A DNA stretch of 64,000 nt from Pandoraea terrigena (GTDB lineage: Bacteria > Pseudomonadota > Gammaproteobacteria > Burkholderiales > Burkholderiaceae): contig NZ_CABPRU010000005.1 of NCBI RefSeq assembly GCF_902459705.1, positions 1 through 64,000 on the forward strand. Direction: 5' to 3'. Numbering within the stretch: the first letter of the stretch is position 1; each line of letters begins with the position of its first letter. Below the pieces are notes generated by a model, which saw only the letters and a list, made by a program, of their open reading frames with translations, was not told the DNA's origin and made no database searches. Positions 6,473 through 15,674 of the stretch are shown here, piece by piece. Position numbers and translations under genes: made by a program.

Positions 6473-6742
6473 TCAGCCTCGTGATTCGTCGCGGCCCATT
6501 TGCCCAAGGGCTTCAAGAAACGCATTCGTCTCTAGCAGCAGGACATCGCGCCCGTTGCCAGGTATCGGCACGTCGTCGTGCTCGGCAAGAAACGCGTCGA
6601 CGCTCAATCGAAATGACTCTGCGACCGCTTTGGGATTTGGATGGGTTGATGCGAGGGCTTCGAGTGCGAACGAATGAACTTGCAGCTTCATGCCGAACTG
6701 ATTGATCAGGTTTGCAATGACTTCCAGATGTTCGTCTTCCAT
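6473..6742 (-). CDS. Small leftward gene between cro and cII, unknown function (89 aa)
   Basis: This 89-aa frame reads against the surrounding rightward genes. The ATG at 6742 has a strong ribosome binding site (GAGAGGA, 5 nt spacing), and the protein is balanced and helical (MEDEHLEVIANLINQFGMKL at the N-terminus). The opposite strand has no convincing protein. It converges with cro. In lambda the CII-activated leftward promoter PRE reads through this position into the repressor, so this gene could be expressed when lysogeny is being established. That is inference. Confidence 0.62.
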   Translation of the reverse strand: MEDEHLEVIANLINQFGMKLQVHSFALEALASTHPNPKAVAESFRLSVDAFLAEHDDVPIPGNGRDVLLLETNAFLEALGQMGRDESRG

Positions 6743-6756
6743 GGGGTCCTCTCGTG

Positions 6757-6861
6757 ATGAGTTTTGAAGTTGATGGCTTGGCAGCCGATTTCGATTCTCG
6801 CATGGTCGAGGACTCCGCCTTTTTTTCAATGAAAACAGTGAGTAACGAGGTGGTTCGATGA
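6757..6861 (+). CDS. Possible 34-aa leader peptide coupled to the cII-like gene
   Basis: The frame encodes MSFEVDGLAADFDSRMVEDS and 14 more residues, and its TGA overlaps the ATG of the next gene in an ATGA junction. The coupling suggests it is translated. No clear Shine-Dalgarno sequence precedes it, and its 5' end is only 14 bp from the start of the divergent small gene. It may instead be just leader sequence. Confidence 0.35.
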   Translation: MSFEVDGLAADFDSRMVEDSAFFSMKTVSNEVVR

Positions 6862-7175
6862 CCACGGAAACAGTTTCACCCGACGAGACTGAAAGCACAC
6901 GCATGCAGGCTGCACGCGTCGAGGCAGAGGTATTGCGTGCCGTTGCGCGCGTCACGCAGGCCCGTGCTGCCGCATGCATGGGTGTGTCGGCCAGCACGAT
7001 CAGCCGCCGGCTCGACGAACTTCCGGACTGGGCGCGAATGTTGGCGACATTCGGACTACAGGTCGTTCCTGTTGACTGCCTAGTCATCGATCAGGAAGAA
7101 CTCTCCGCGCTCGAGAGCATGGCGTTCAAGTATCTCGAAGCACGCCAGCAGGAACGCCGGGTGCGTGGGAGCTAA
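6858..7175 (+). CDS. cII: CII-like transcriptional activator
   Basis: A 105-aa protein with the lambda CII layout: an N-terminal helix, then a helix-turn-helix (RAAACMGVSASTISRRLDELPDW, about residues 36-58), then a segment like the CII tetramerisation region (ARMLATFGLQVVP). Position after cro and before the replication genes matches lambda. It should activate lysogeny promoters. No exact TTGC-N6-TTGC lambda-type CII site was seen nearby, so its target sequence probably differs. Confidence 0.78.
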   Translation: MTTETVSPDETESTRMQAARVEAEVLRAVARVTQARAAACMGVSASTISRRLDELPDWARMLATFGLQVVPVDCLVIDQEELSALESMAFKYLEARQQERRVRGS

Positions 7176-7177
7176 CC

Positions 7178-7258
7178 ATGACCGCCGAACTCATATCCGC
7201 CGTGCCCATCGTCTGCCTCATCGGCGCCACGTGGTTCGCGCTGCGGCGCAGGGGGTGA
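7178..7258 (+). CDS. 26-aa hydrophobic membrane peptide
   Basis: A short frame, MTAELISAVPIVCLIGATWF and six more residues, with one hydrophobic helix and an Arg-rich C-terminus (positive-inside rule). A GGGAG ribosome binding site sits 7 nt before the ATG. It fits exactly in the gap between the cII-like and O-like genes. Function unknown. Confidence 0.45.
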   Translation: MTAELISAVPIVCLIGATWFALRRRG

Positions 7259-7261
7259 GCT

Positions 7262-8299
<1,038 letters not shown>

Positions 8300-8301
8300 C
8301 G

Positions 8302-9075
8302 ATGCAAGCCGCTGATGCTGTCGAATTCGCCCGCGCTCTTGGCGCCGCTCATGTGCTGGTGCGTGTCGCCTTGCCGACGCCTGAGATCACGATGGCATGG
8401 TTCGGGAAGCTATCCCGCTGGCCGCTCGTCGACGTGGTTAGAGCACTCGACAAGCACGGCGATATTTCGCGCTATGCGCCGGTACCGGCCGACATCATCG
8501 CGCTACTTCCGTCGCTTGAGGCTAAGCGCCTCGCCGCCGATGAGGCATGGCCCATCGCGCTCGCGTCGAACGACGAAGCCGCGACGGTATGGCTCACGGA
8601 CGAGATTCTGTCGGCCTTCGATGCCGCGCGAGATCTCGTCGCCGACGGTGACGAAATCGCCGGTCGAATGGCGTTCAAAGCCGCGTACACGCGGATCACG
8701 GAGGCGAATCGAGCCGCAGGCGCGGCACCGAACGTCATCCGTTCGCCTGGGACTGACCGCACTACGGACGCCGCTGCCGATCAGCGTGCCATCGCACTCG
8801 GCTTCATCACGGCCGCGCAGGTGGAGCGCCAATACCCGGCACTCTCCGGGCCGGTGGCCCAAAACGTTGGACTTCTCGCCGCGCCCTCCAAGACCGACAG
8901 CGATGGCGCCCGTGCAGCGAAGGAGCAGTTTCGACTCATGGTCGAGCGCATGCGTAGTGTTCCCACCGGTGAGTCAGCCTTCTCGCGTGAGGCCCGCGAG
9001 CGACACGAAGCGACCGAGCGTGCGAAGCGTGATCTCGCGCAGCGTGTCGCTGCCTACGAGCGAGGCCAGCAATGA
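8302..9075 (+). CDS. Putative phage helicase loader (P-like)
   Basis: A 257-aa, Ala-rich helical protein immediately after the O-like gene. The segment ITMAWFGKLSRWPLVDVVRALDKH followed by PVPADIIALLP (about residues 28-70) resembles the N-terminal helical domain of phage helicase-loading proteins, where a 'work out and plan' pattern with a conserved proline before the second helix recurs. The C-terminus is a charged coiled coil. The call rests mainly on gene order (lambda O-P). Confidence 0.5.
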   Translation: MQAADAVEFARALGAAHVLVRVALPTPEITMAWFGKLSRWPLVDVVRALDKHGDISRYAPVPADIIALLPSLEAKRLAADEAWPIALASNDEAATVWLTDEILSAFDAARDLVADGDEIAGRMAFKAAYTRITEANRAAGAAPNVIRSPGTDRTTDAAADQRAIALGFITAAQVERQYPALSGPVAQNVGLLAAPSKTDSDGARAAKEQFRLMVERMRSVPTGESAFSREARERHEATERAKRDLAQRVAAYERGQQ

Positions 9076-9269
9076 ACACGCCAATCGACCGACGCTGCCC
9101 AGCGTCCGGCTGCCAGTGGGAAGGAACCTTGAGTCTGAGCGCAATGGGCGGTGGGCCGTGGTTTTGTCGCGCCCATTTCCAGCGGTCCGAAGAGCCGGCA
9201 CAAGGCTCGATTCTCGGCCCGACCAGCTTCGACGGCAATCTGCCGTACACCGACAAGGATGACCAATGA
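9072..9269 (+). CDS. Small zinc-finger-like phage protein (65 aa)
   Basis: CPASGCQWEG at residues 9-18 and FCRAHF at 31-36 give a Cx4C...CxxH set that could bind one zinc ion. Its ATG overlaps the upstream stop and its stop overlaps the next ATG, both by 4 bp. Function unknown. Confidence 0.6.
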   Translation: MNTPIDRRCPASGCQWEGTLSLSAMGGGPWFCRAHFQRSEEPAQGSILGPTSFDGNLPYTDKDDQ

Positions 9270-9835
9270 CCATTCTCTTCGACGAAATGCCCGCAGTTTG
9301 CGCAAAAACGCAAACCGGAGACGCGCCCGACGAATTCCCGAGCCTCGCGCGCGCGCCCGCGTTTGAGACGCGCCGCTGCATTCTCGCGCTCGACCTCGGC
9401 ACGAAACTTGGCTGGGCCACGGTCGACCGCAACGGCGTGGTGCGCAGCGGCAGCCTCAAGTGCCATCCTCGTGCGAACGAAGCGATCGGCCAGCGCTGGA
9501 GCAAGTTTCGCGTGCTGCTGTGCGACCTCTCGAATGAAGTAGGAGAGTTCGATGCCGTGTACTTCGAGCAGGTGCAACGGCACGCCGGCACGATTGCCGC
9601 GCATGTCTACGGAGGGTTCCTCGCACACCTTGAACACTGGTGCGCTGCGCGTAACGCTGAACCGATCGGTGTCGGCGTCGGCGAGGTCAAAAAGGCATGG
9701 ACTGGCAGCGGCGCGGCGAAGAAGCACCTGATGATCGCAATGGCCGAGCAGCGCGGATTCCGCCCGGCCGATGACAACGAGGCCGATGCCTTGGCCATCC
9801 TGTCTCTGGCCATCGCTCGGGAGAACGCCAAATGA
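9266..9835 (+). CDS. RuvC-like Holliday-junction resolvase
   Basis: A 189-aa RNase H-fold nuclease. The acidic residues are visible: Asp43 in ILALDLGTKLGWA, Glu101 in AVYFEQVQRH, and the C-terminal DDNEADALAI. Phage RuvC homologues debranch replication intermediates before packaging. It sits in the rightward early operon between a zinc-finger-like protein and a putative DNA-binding protein. The first 35 residues are an extra, probably disordered extension. A 4-bp overlap precedes it. Confidence 0.85.
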   Translation: MTILFDEMPAVCAKTQTGDAPDEFPSLARAPAFETRRCILALDLGTKLGWATVDRNGVVRSGSLKCHPRANEAIGQRWSKFRVLLCDLSNEVGEFDAVYFEQVQRHAGTIAAHVYGGFLAHLEHWCAARNAEPIGVGVGEVKKAWTGSGAAKKHLMIAMAEQRGFRPADDNEADALAILSLAIARENAK

Positions 9836-10392
9836 AACGCGCCTATCACGTCTGGCCGCCGGCCGAGGACAAAATCCTGTGCGCGATATACGCCTCGCAC
9901 GAAACGATTGCCTCGCAACTTCACTTGCTTCCCGGCCACGATTTGCAGTCCTGCAAGAACCGCGCTCGAGTGCTCGAGTTGAAAAAGGCAGTGCGCGTCG
10001 TCGAAACGTCGAAGCCGGTCATCGTCGCCGCAATGGCCTACTACGGTGTTCGCAGTGCCCCAGACCTCGCCAAGCTGACCAAGACCCATATCGTTACCGT
10101 GCGCAGGATCATCAACGACATGGTGAAGGCTGACGAGGCGCACATCGACGGCTACGCGCCGGCGACGCTGAACGGCATGCCTACGCGCCTGTTCAAGCTC
10201 GGGCCAGGCAGGAACGCGCCGAAGCCCCGCACCAAAACGCCATCTGAGCGTGTCAAGGCTTGGGAGAAGCGCCAAGACCCCGAGGAACTGCGCGTGCGTC
10301 GCACCCGGTACGCCACCCGCCGAAAAGCCAAGTTGGGACGTCTCATCCCGCCGCGTGACCCGCTGACGGCGGCTTTGTTCGGAGGTGCGTGA
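9832..10392 (+). CDS. Putative DNA-binding phage protein (two HTH-like regions)
   Basis: A basic 186-aa protein. The first 50 residues (VWPPAEDKILCAIYASHETIA, then SCKNRARVL) resemble a Myb/SANT-like DNA-binding unit. Residues 60-115 (VIVAAMAYYGVRSAPDLAKL, then THIVTVRRIINDMVKA) look like a winged helix. The C-terminus is very Arg/Lys-rich. A regulatory role is plausible, but I cannot name the family. Confidence 0.6.
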   Translation: MKRAYHVWPPAEDKILCAIYASHETIASQLHLLPGHDLQSCKNRARVLELKKAVRVVETSKPVIVAAMAYYGVRSAPDLAKLTKTHIVTVRRIINDMVKADEAHIDGYAPATLNGMPTRLFKLGPGRNAPKPRTKTPSERVKAWEKRQDPEELRVRRTRYATRRKAKLGRLIPPRDPLTAALFGGA

Positions 10393-10484
10393 TGACAAGC
10401 CGAACGACTGTCACGGCGGGTATCGCGGTTGGCTACGTGCTGCTCGCTGTGGGTATTTGTGGGCGCTTTGCGGGGTGGTGGTGA
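10392..10484 (+). CDS. 30-aa membrane peptide
   Basis: MTSRTTVTAGIAVGYVLLAV and ten more residues, one hydrophobic helix. A strong GGAGGTG ribosome binding site precedes it, and the start overlaps the upstream stop (TGATG). The stop overlaps the next start in the same way. Function unknown. Confidence 0.5.
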   Translation: MTSRTTVTAGIAVGYVLLAVGICGRFAGWW

Positions 10485-10603
10485 TGAAAGATGATTTCGA
10501 CGCCATCGGCGCAATCCTGCTTTTCGTCGGCCTCGCGTGCGTCTTCATCGCGGCATGCTCGGCGCTCGGGATTGTGCTCATCGAAACCAGTTTCCGCGCT
10601 TAA
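10484..10603 (+). CDS. 39-aa membrane peptide
   Basis: MKDDFDAIGAILLFVGLACV followed by a continuing hydrophobic stretch and ETSFRA. It is one long transmembrane helix with an acidic N-terminus. The start is coupled to the previous peptide by a TGATG overlap, so the two may act together. Function unknown. Confidence 0.5.
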   Translation: MKDDFDAIGAILLFVGLACVFIAACSALGIVLIETSFRA

Positions 10604-10693
10604 ACCGGCGCCAACGGAGCATGACTTATGGAAAACAAGCACGCCAGGATCATCGGGTATCGCCCCGCTAACCGTGGTGCTAAGGAGAGTGAA

Positions 10694-10855
10694 ATGAAAA
10701 CTTTCGTTGTCTTCACTGTGGATGACAAGTCTGTGGAGATCGAGGCATCCGAATGGTCAGCGGTTCACGGAGTGTTGATTCTTCACGATGTAGAGAGAAG
10801 CCTCGTGGCGCTGTTTGCTGCTGACCGCTGGATTTCGTGCATCGTCAAACAGTGA
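10694..10855 (+). CDS. Small phage protein, unknown function (53 aa)
   Basis: The start at 10694 is chosen because AAGGAG lies 9 nt upstream; an in-frame ATG at 10628 would add 22 residues and also has a weak GGAG. The protein is small, beta-rich and acidic (MKTFVVFTVDDKSVEIEASE). Its TGA overlaps the GTG of the next gene. Confidence 0.5.
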   Translation: MKTFVVFTVDDKSVEIEASEWSAVHGVLILHDVERSLVALFAADRWISCIVKQ

Positions 10856-11118
10856 AGCAGAGCCTCACACGCCTCGCAGGCATCCTCCCGCGCCAGTCAG
10901 AGTTCCGGGCGTGGCTCGCCGAGGCCGCCCACCAGCCGATCAGCGCAGACGACGCTGCCGAATTCATCCGCATCGCATGCGGCGTCGACAGCCGCCGGCA
11001 GATCGATCAGGACGCCGGCGCGGCAGAACGCTTTCACACCATCGTGCGCCGGCCGTATCTGGCGTGGCGCGATGGAAGAAGCGTGGCGACACAGGAGCGC
11101 CAGGACAGATCGAAATAG
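10852..11118 (+). CDS. Phage protein, unknown function (88 aa)
   Basis: GTG at 10852 is preferred because it overlaps the previous stop (GTGA); an ATG at 10837 is the alternative. The protein is helical, with QSEFRAWLAEAA, ADDAAEFIRIACGVDSRRQID and FHTIVRRPYLAW. I have the impression that this pattern recurs in Burkholderiaceae prophages just before the packaging genes, but no function is known to me. Confidence 0.6.
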   Translation: MKQSLTRLAGILPRQSEFRAWLAEAAHQPISADDAAEFIRIACGVDSRRQIDQDAGAAERFHTIVRRPYLAWRDGRSVATQERQDRSK

Positions 11119-11127
11119 GGGAATGCG

Positions 11128-11484
11128 ATGGGACGACCACGGCTTGATCACACCTTATCGCCGGAGAACGTGTTTTCCCGGATGGTGCCCGGTAGGGCTT
11201 ACAAGTCCTACAAGATCGCGGACAAGATGCGAGTTCGCAATGCCGCCATTCTCCCCATCCTGAAGGTTCTGGTCGCAAAGGGATTGATCGAAGAGCGCCA
11301 GACCAACACGACGCCGCGATATGTCCGCCCCGACTTCACCGTGAAGCGTCCCGCGGTAGTGACCGGGCCCGGCGCACCCAGCGTCGCTTCCTATCGAATC
11401 CCCATCAGTCCGCCTCGTGTCATTACCGACTACGAACGTGAGATACAGCGCCGTCAGGAGCTTTGCATGATGGTGCGGCGATAG
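11128..11484 (+). CDS. Possible winged-helix phage regulator (118 aa)
   Basis: Residues 20-60 (VPGRAYKSYKIADKMRVRNA, then LPILKVLVAKGLIEERQ) look like a winged helix-turn-helix: helix, recognition helix, then the wing TNTTPRYVRPDF. It is the last gene before terminase, a good place for a late-gene regulator, but that role is inference. Confidence 0.5.
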   Translation: MGRPRLDHTLSPENVFSRMVPGRAYKSYKIADKMRVRNAAILPILKVLVAKGLIEERQTNTTPRYVRPDFTVKRPAVVTGPGAPSVASYRIPISPPRVITDYEREIQRRQELCMMVRR

Positions 11485-11537
11485 CGCAAACACCGAAAGA
11501 ACGGGATTTTTACGGAAACCATAGGGAACGCACAACC

Positions 11538-11972
11538 GTGACAGCCAAGAACATCACCACCCGGTTCAGTTCTGACAACCAACCCGCAAAGCGACGCGGC
11601 AAGACACCTCGAATGCTTCTGATCGACGCGCTGAAACGTGAAGCCGGGCTCAGCGAGGCGGAGTTTTACCGCTTGGTGGTGAGCCGTGCGGTGAATGAAA
11701 AAGACGGAACGCTTACCCGGGAACTGCTCGCTCGATTGCAACCGGTTCCTAAGCCCACATTGCCCGACGTGCGTTTCTCGATCCCGGCATCCGCATCACC
11801 CGTGGATAAAGTGGTGGCTATCATCGACGCGGTTGCAGACGGGAAGTGTCCCCCCGATGTTGGCGACATGATGATCGGGATGATCAAGAACATGCTCGAT
11901 ATCTACAACGTGACCGAGTTGGCCGACAAAGTGAAGGCCATCGAAGAACGTCTCGGGGCACTGGGGCAATAA
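11538..11972 (+). CDS. Terminase small subunit-like protein
   Basis: A 144-aa protein starting at GTG 11538, with AGGGA 10 nt upstream; a start at 11463 would overlap the previous gene. The basic N-terminus (NQPAKRRGKTPRMLLIDAL) and the C-terminal helices (ASPVDKVVAIIDAVADGKCPP, then KVKAIEERLGAL) resemble DUF5681-type small terminase proteins, which recognise phage DNA for packaging. It directly precedes the large subunit gene. Confidence 0.65.
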   Translation: MTAKNITTRFSSDNQPAKRRGKTPRMLLIDALKREAGLSEAEFYRLVVSRAVNEKDGTLTRELLARLQPVPKPTLPDVRFSIPASASPVDKVVAIIDAVADGKCPPDVGDMMIGMIKNMLDIYNVTELADKVKAIEERLGALGQ

Positions 11973-11974
11973 CG

Positions 11975-13495
11975 ATGGGGGCGCGCCGTGGCGTGACATT
12001 CGCCCAGATTGAGCGGATCGAACGCATCTTCGAGGGCATGGGCTCTGTGGACGAGCCGCCGACGTTCGGCATCTGCGACATGGAGCGCAAGGTGCTGCGC
12101 TGCCGGGACGTTCATGGCGAGCTTACCGACGCGCAGCCCACTGTCCTGATCGGCGAGCGTCTGGAACCGTTGTTGTACAAGCGTCGGTTGAAGATCGTGC
12201 TCGGCGGCCGTGGTTCCATGAAAACCCGCACCATCGTGTCAGTCCTGATCGGGAAAGCCCAGGCGCAGCGAGAACGCGTGCTATGTCTTCGTGAGATCCA
12301 GAACTCGATCGAGGATTCGAGTAAGGCCGAGCTTGACGGCGAGATCGAGCGCCGGGACATCGGAGGCTCGTTCCTGACCCGAAAAAATTCGATCATCGTG
12401 CCGGCTTCGCGCAGCCGCTTCACCTTTCGCGGCCTGTATCGCAACGTCCAGTCGATCAAAGGATTCTCGGGCGTCACAACGGCGTGGATCGATGAGGCCG
12501 AGAACATTTCCCGCACGTCGCTCGACTATCTGATGCCGACGATTCGCGAACCCGGTTCGGAAGTGATCATTTCGTTCAACCCGAACAAGGAATCCGATCC
12601 GGTGTATGCCGACCTCGTGGCGCCATACGCCGAACAACTTGCGGCGAACGATGGCGTGTACGACTCGGGCGATCCTGACGGCGTTCTGATCATCGTCTGC
12701 AATCACGAACATAACCCGTGGCTGCCGAAGGAGCTGGCCATCCAGCGCGACCAGATGCGGGCCCGCGACCTCGACCGATACAACTGGATCTGGGAAGGCA
12801 AGTTCAACCGCAAGAGCGACGAGTTGATCTTCGCTGGCAAGTTCCGCATCGACACCTTCGAGACGCCCGCCAGTGCCCGGTTCTTCTTCGGTATTGACTG
12901 GGGCTTTGCACAAGATCCGACGACGCTCAACCGAATGTACGTCGTGGGCAACACGCTCTACATCGACTATGAAGCCAACAGCCATGCCCAGAACAATGGG
13001 AAGGGTGTTGACCTTGACGAACTATGGAAACTATTTGCCGGAAAAGATCGGATGCGCGGCACACAGTCGCTGCAATGGCGCCCCGAAGACGATCTCAAGT
13101 TCCCCGGCGTGCCCGGTGCCCGAGTCTGGCCGATCAAGGCAGACAACGCTCGGCCTGAAACGATCAGCCTGGTCAAAAAGCAGGGCTTCAACATCTCGGC
13201 CGCCGAGAAATGGGGCGGATCTGTTGAAGACGGCATCACTTTCCTACGCGGCTTCGACGAGATCGTCATTCACAAGCGCTGCGTGAACACGATCAAGGAA
13301 TTCGAGAACTACTCGTACAAGGTGGACAAGGTGACTGGCGAAGTGCTGCCGATCATCGTCGACAAGTGGAACCACCACATTGACGGCACCCGATACGCCA
13401 TGGACGGGTACATCCGGGGCCGGAACGGTCTCAACATCAATCCCGATGCCGCCATGGCCGCCGCCCGTGCGTCTATGGCAATTGGGGCGCATTGA
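11975..13495 (+). CDS. Terminase large subunit
   Basis: A 506-aa packaging motor of the PBSX/Terminase_3 type. The ATPase has a Walker A-like GGRGSMKT (77-84) and Walker B TAWIDEAEN (169-177, D173/E174). The nuclease domain shows FFGIDWGFAQDP (Asp308) and DNARPET downstream. It cuts concatemeric DNA and pumps it into proheads with the portal. The start at 11975 is 3 bp after the small subunit gene; a longer in-frame extension upstream overlaps that gene and was rejected. Confidence 0.93.
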   Translation: MGARRGVTFAQIERIERIFEGMGSVDEPPTFGICDMERKVLRCRDVHGELTDAQPTVLIGERLEPLLYKRRLKIVLGGRGSMKTRTIVSVLIGKAQAQRERVLCLREIQNSIEDSSKAELDGEIERRDIGGSFLTRKNSIIVPASRSRFTFRGLYRNVQSIKGFSGVTTAWIDEAENISRTSLDYLMPTIREPGSEVIISFNPNKESDPVYADLVAPYAEQLAANDGVYDSGDPDGVLIIVCNHEHNPWLPKELAIQRDQMRARDLDRYNWIWEGKFNRKSDELIFAGKFRIDTFETPASARFFFGIDWGFAQDPTTLNRMYVVGNTLYIDYEANSHAQNNGKGVDLDELWKLFAGKDRMRGTQSLQWRPEDDLKFPGVPGARVWPIKADNARPETISLVKKQGFNISAAEKWGGSVEDGITFLRGFDEIVIHKRCVNTIKEFENYSYKVDKVTGEVLPIIVDKWNHHIDGTRYAMDGYIRGRNGLNINPDAAMAAARASMAIGAH

Positions 13496-13515
13496 ATCTC
13501 AACAGGAGAAACACC

Positions 13516-14004
13516 ATGGGAAAGTCCAACGATCAGCTTCAGCAAGACGGCGCCGAGGTGGCGCAATCGGGGGAGCCGTCGGACGCACTTGCCGGTGCGA
13601 CGGAACAGGCATCGTCCGTGACAACCGATACGGCGTCGAGCGGTGCGGGTGCGACATTGGCCGACGTTGGGCTGGCGACTGCATCGAACGCATCCGACGG
13701 CGAATCGTCGATGGTGAGCGGCGCGGCCTCTGGTGCTGAAAATGCAAGCATTCAGCCGGGAACACCCGCCAGTCAAGGCGATGCCGTGCTGGCGGCGGCC
13801 AGTCTCGCCGTGACCCACTCGGAAGCGACCGAGCGATTCGCTGGTCTGCATGCGCTGGTATCGAAGATCGAAGGCATCGAGGCCGCAACGCTCGAACGTC
13901 TACGCGCCGACCTCAACGAACTTGGGACGCTGCTCGGCCTGCATACGACTGCATCTCAGCGTGCGCAGATTTCCGGCGACTACAAGGCATCTGACCTCTC
14001 GTGA
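13516..14004 (+). CDS. Ala/Ser-rich phage protein, unknown function (162 aa)
   Basis: Residues 1-95 are low-complexity Ala/Ser/Thr/Gly, probably disordered. Residues 95-150 form a helical region (ATERFAGLHALVSKIEGIEA). AGGAG precedes the ATG at 13516. It sits between terminase and portal, where accessory packaging or head proteins are found. No family recognised. Confidence 0.6.
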   Translation: MGKSNDQLQQDGAEVAQSGEPSDALAGATEQASSVTTDTASSGAGATLADVGLATASNASDGESSMVSGAASGAENASIQPGTPASQGDAVLAAASLAVTHSEATERFAGLHALVSKIEGIEAATLERLRADLNELGTLLGLHTTASQRAQISGDYKASDLS

Positions 14005-14018
14005 AAAGGAACGGCGAC

Positions 14019-15674
14019 ATGGCCACCACCCAATCCAAGAAAGTAGCGGCCGTGCCGCCTTCGGCGACCCCGGAAAAGAAGACTGGGCTGAACATTCGAC
14101 CGGATACTGCCCAGAACCTGCTCGCCATCGCGAAAATGCAGATGTCCGCAGATGGAAGCATCGTGAAGCCAGAAGATGCACTCCGATCAAAGTTCACACC
14201 ATACTTGCCGCCGCCTGGCGTCATCCCTGACGGCGTCATGGCAAGCCATCCGAACCGAAAGGACGGCCCCGCACAGATCGCTATGGATGGCGTATGCAAT
14301 GGCATGTCATCGGTGATCGGCGCATTCCGCACTTCTCAGGCGGTCAATGGATCAGAGTTCGTCGGATATGGTGTGCTGGCATTGCTTGAGCAACACCCGC
14401 TGATTCGTGCCCCGATTGAAGCGCGCGCTGACGAAATGTCGCGGGAGTTCGTTGAACTGTTCTCGACGGAACAGGAGGGGGTTGAGGATGACCCCGACCG
14501 CAAGAAGCAGATCACCGACCGGATTAAGCAACTGCAAGAAGAAATGGAGCGTTTGCACGTCAAGAAGCGCTTCCGCGATGCCGAGGCCAAGACGGGTTAT
14601 GCCGGCGGGTGCGTGCTTTACATCGATCTCGGTGACGATCCAGACGATACCGCCGAGCTTAAAACGCCGCTGGTGATGGAAAAGCAAAAGCTTCAGAAGA
14701 ACGGCAAGCCCCGTATCAAAGCGCTGAAGCTGATCGAGCCGATCAACGTCTATCCGGCGCCGTACAACGCTGACAATCCGCTCGCCGACAACTTCTATCG
14801 CCCAGAAGCGTGGTATGTGATGGGCAAGGAAACTCACGCGACTCGCTTGCTGCACTTCGCCGACAACGTGCCACCGGTGCTTCTCAAGCCCGCGTACAAC
14901 TTCTTCGGCATTCCCCTCGCACAGATGATGATCGACTACGTTGACAAGTTCGACACCGCTCGGGTTGCCGCTGCCGATCTGGTCGACAAGTTCTCGCAGA
15001 ACATCATCAAGACGGACATGTCTCAGATCCTGAGTGGGGGGGGAGTCGAATGCGGACAACAGCTTGCAATTCGGGCACTGATGTTCGGCCAGCAGAAGCA
15101 CAACCGGTCGCTGCTCACGATCGACAACGAGAAGGAAGACTTCGTCCAGGTCAACACGCCGCTATCTGGTGTGGCAGACATCGTGTTTCAAGCGATGCAG
15201 TTCCTCGCCGGCGTGGCGCAGACGCCAGTGACGAAGTACTTCGGCTTGTCGCCGACGGGCTTCAATGCCACCGGTGAGTTCGACATGCGGAGTTGGTATG
15301 ACTTTTGCGGGGGCAAGCAAGAGACGAACTGGCGCGACAACCTGGCCAAGGTAATCGACATCTGCATGATCGGCCTTTGGGGTGAAATCGATCCGGCTAT
15401 CAAGTTGCGATTCCTGTCCCTGTACAAGCCTGATCCTGAGCAGACTGCCCGCGTCAATAAGCTGAACGCTGAGACTGGTGACATTTTGCTCGCGAACGGA
15501 ACGATCTCCCGGGAAGAAGAGCGCCAGCGCGTCGCAAGTGATCCGGGGGCCGGATATGACGCCATCGACACTGACGTACTTCCGGATATTCCGACCGAAA
15601 GCGAGGATCCGAATACGTCTGGCAATACTGGCACTGGCGAAGCCGAGCAAGATGACAACGCGAGCGCGGAATGA
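14019..15674 (+). CDS. Portal protein (DUF1073/phage_portal_3-like)
   Basis: A 551-aa protein in the portal position between terminase and head-morphogenesis genes. It shows typical portal features: HPLIRAPIEARADEMSREF, a coiled-coil region (KQITDRIKQLQEEMERLHVK), GGCVLYIDLGDD, the THATRLLHF segment and GLSPTGFNATGEFDMRSWYD. It forms the dodecameric DNA channel. AAGGA 9 nt before the ATG at 14019 supports this start over the GTG at 14001. Databases may label DUF1073 proteins as Acb1 family; I see no paired HxT catalytic motifs here. Confidence 0.88.
   Translation: MATTQSKKVAAVPPSATPEKKTGLNIRPDTAQNLLAIAKMQMSADGSIVKPEDALRSKFTPYLPPPGVIPDGVMASHPNRKDGPAQIAMDGVCNGMSSVIGAFRTSQAVNGSEFVGYGVLALLEQHPLIRAPIEARADEMSREFVELFSTEQEGVEDDPDRKKQITDRIKQLQEEMERLHVKKRFRDAEAKTGYAGGCVLYIDLGDDPDDTAELKTPLVMEKQKLQKNGKPRIKALKLIEPINVYPAPYNADNPLADNFYRPEAWYVMGKETHATRLLHFADNVPPVLLKPAYNFFGIPLAQMMIDYVDKFDTARVAAADLVDKFSQNIIKTDMSQILSGGGVECGQQLAIRALMFGQQKHNRSLLTIDNEKEDFVQVNTPLSGVADIVFQAMQFLAGVAQTPVTKYFGLSPTGFNATGEFDMRSWYDFCGGKQETNWRDNLAKVIDICMIGLWGEIDPAIKLRFLSLYKPDPEQTARVNKLNAETGDILLANGTISREEERQRVASDPGAGYDAIDTDVLPDIPTESEDPNTSGNTGTGEAEQDDNASAE

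Noticed and set aside
6454-6705. Plus-strand frame starting at the cro stop (MTSKARVSL)
   Set aside because: It is Arg-rich and shadow-like, and lies opposite the better-supported leftward 89-aa gene with a strong ribosome binding site.
6743-6900. Lambda-type CII site TTGC-N6-TTGC before cII
   Set aside because: No exact match on either strand; the CII-like protein may use another sequence.
14019-15674. Portal protein read as an Acb1 anti-CBASS nuclease
   Set aside because: DUF1073 proteins sometimes carry that label, but only one HxT-like string (HAT) is present, within a segment typical of portals. Position and length fit a portal.
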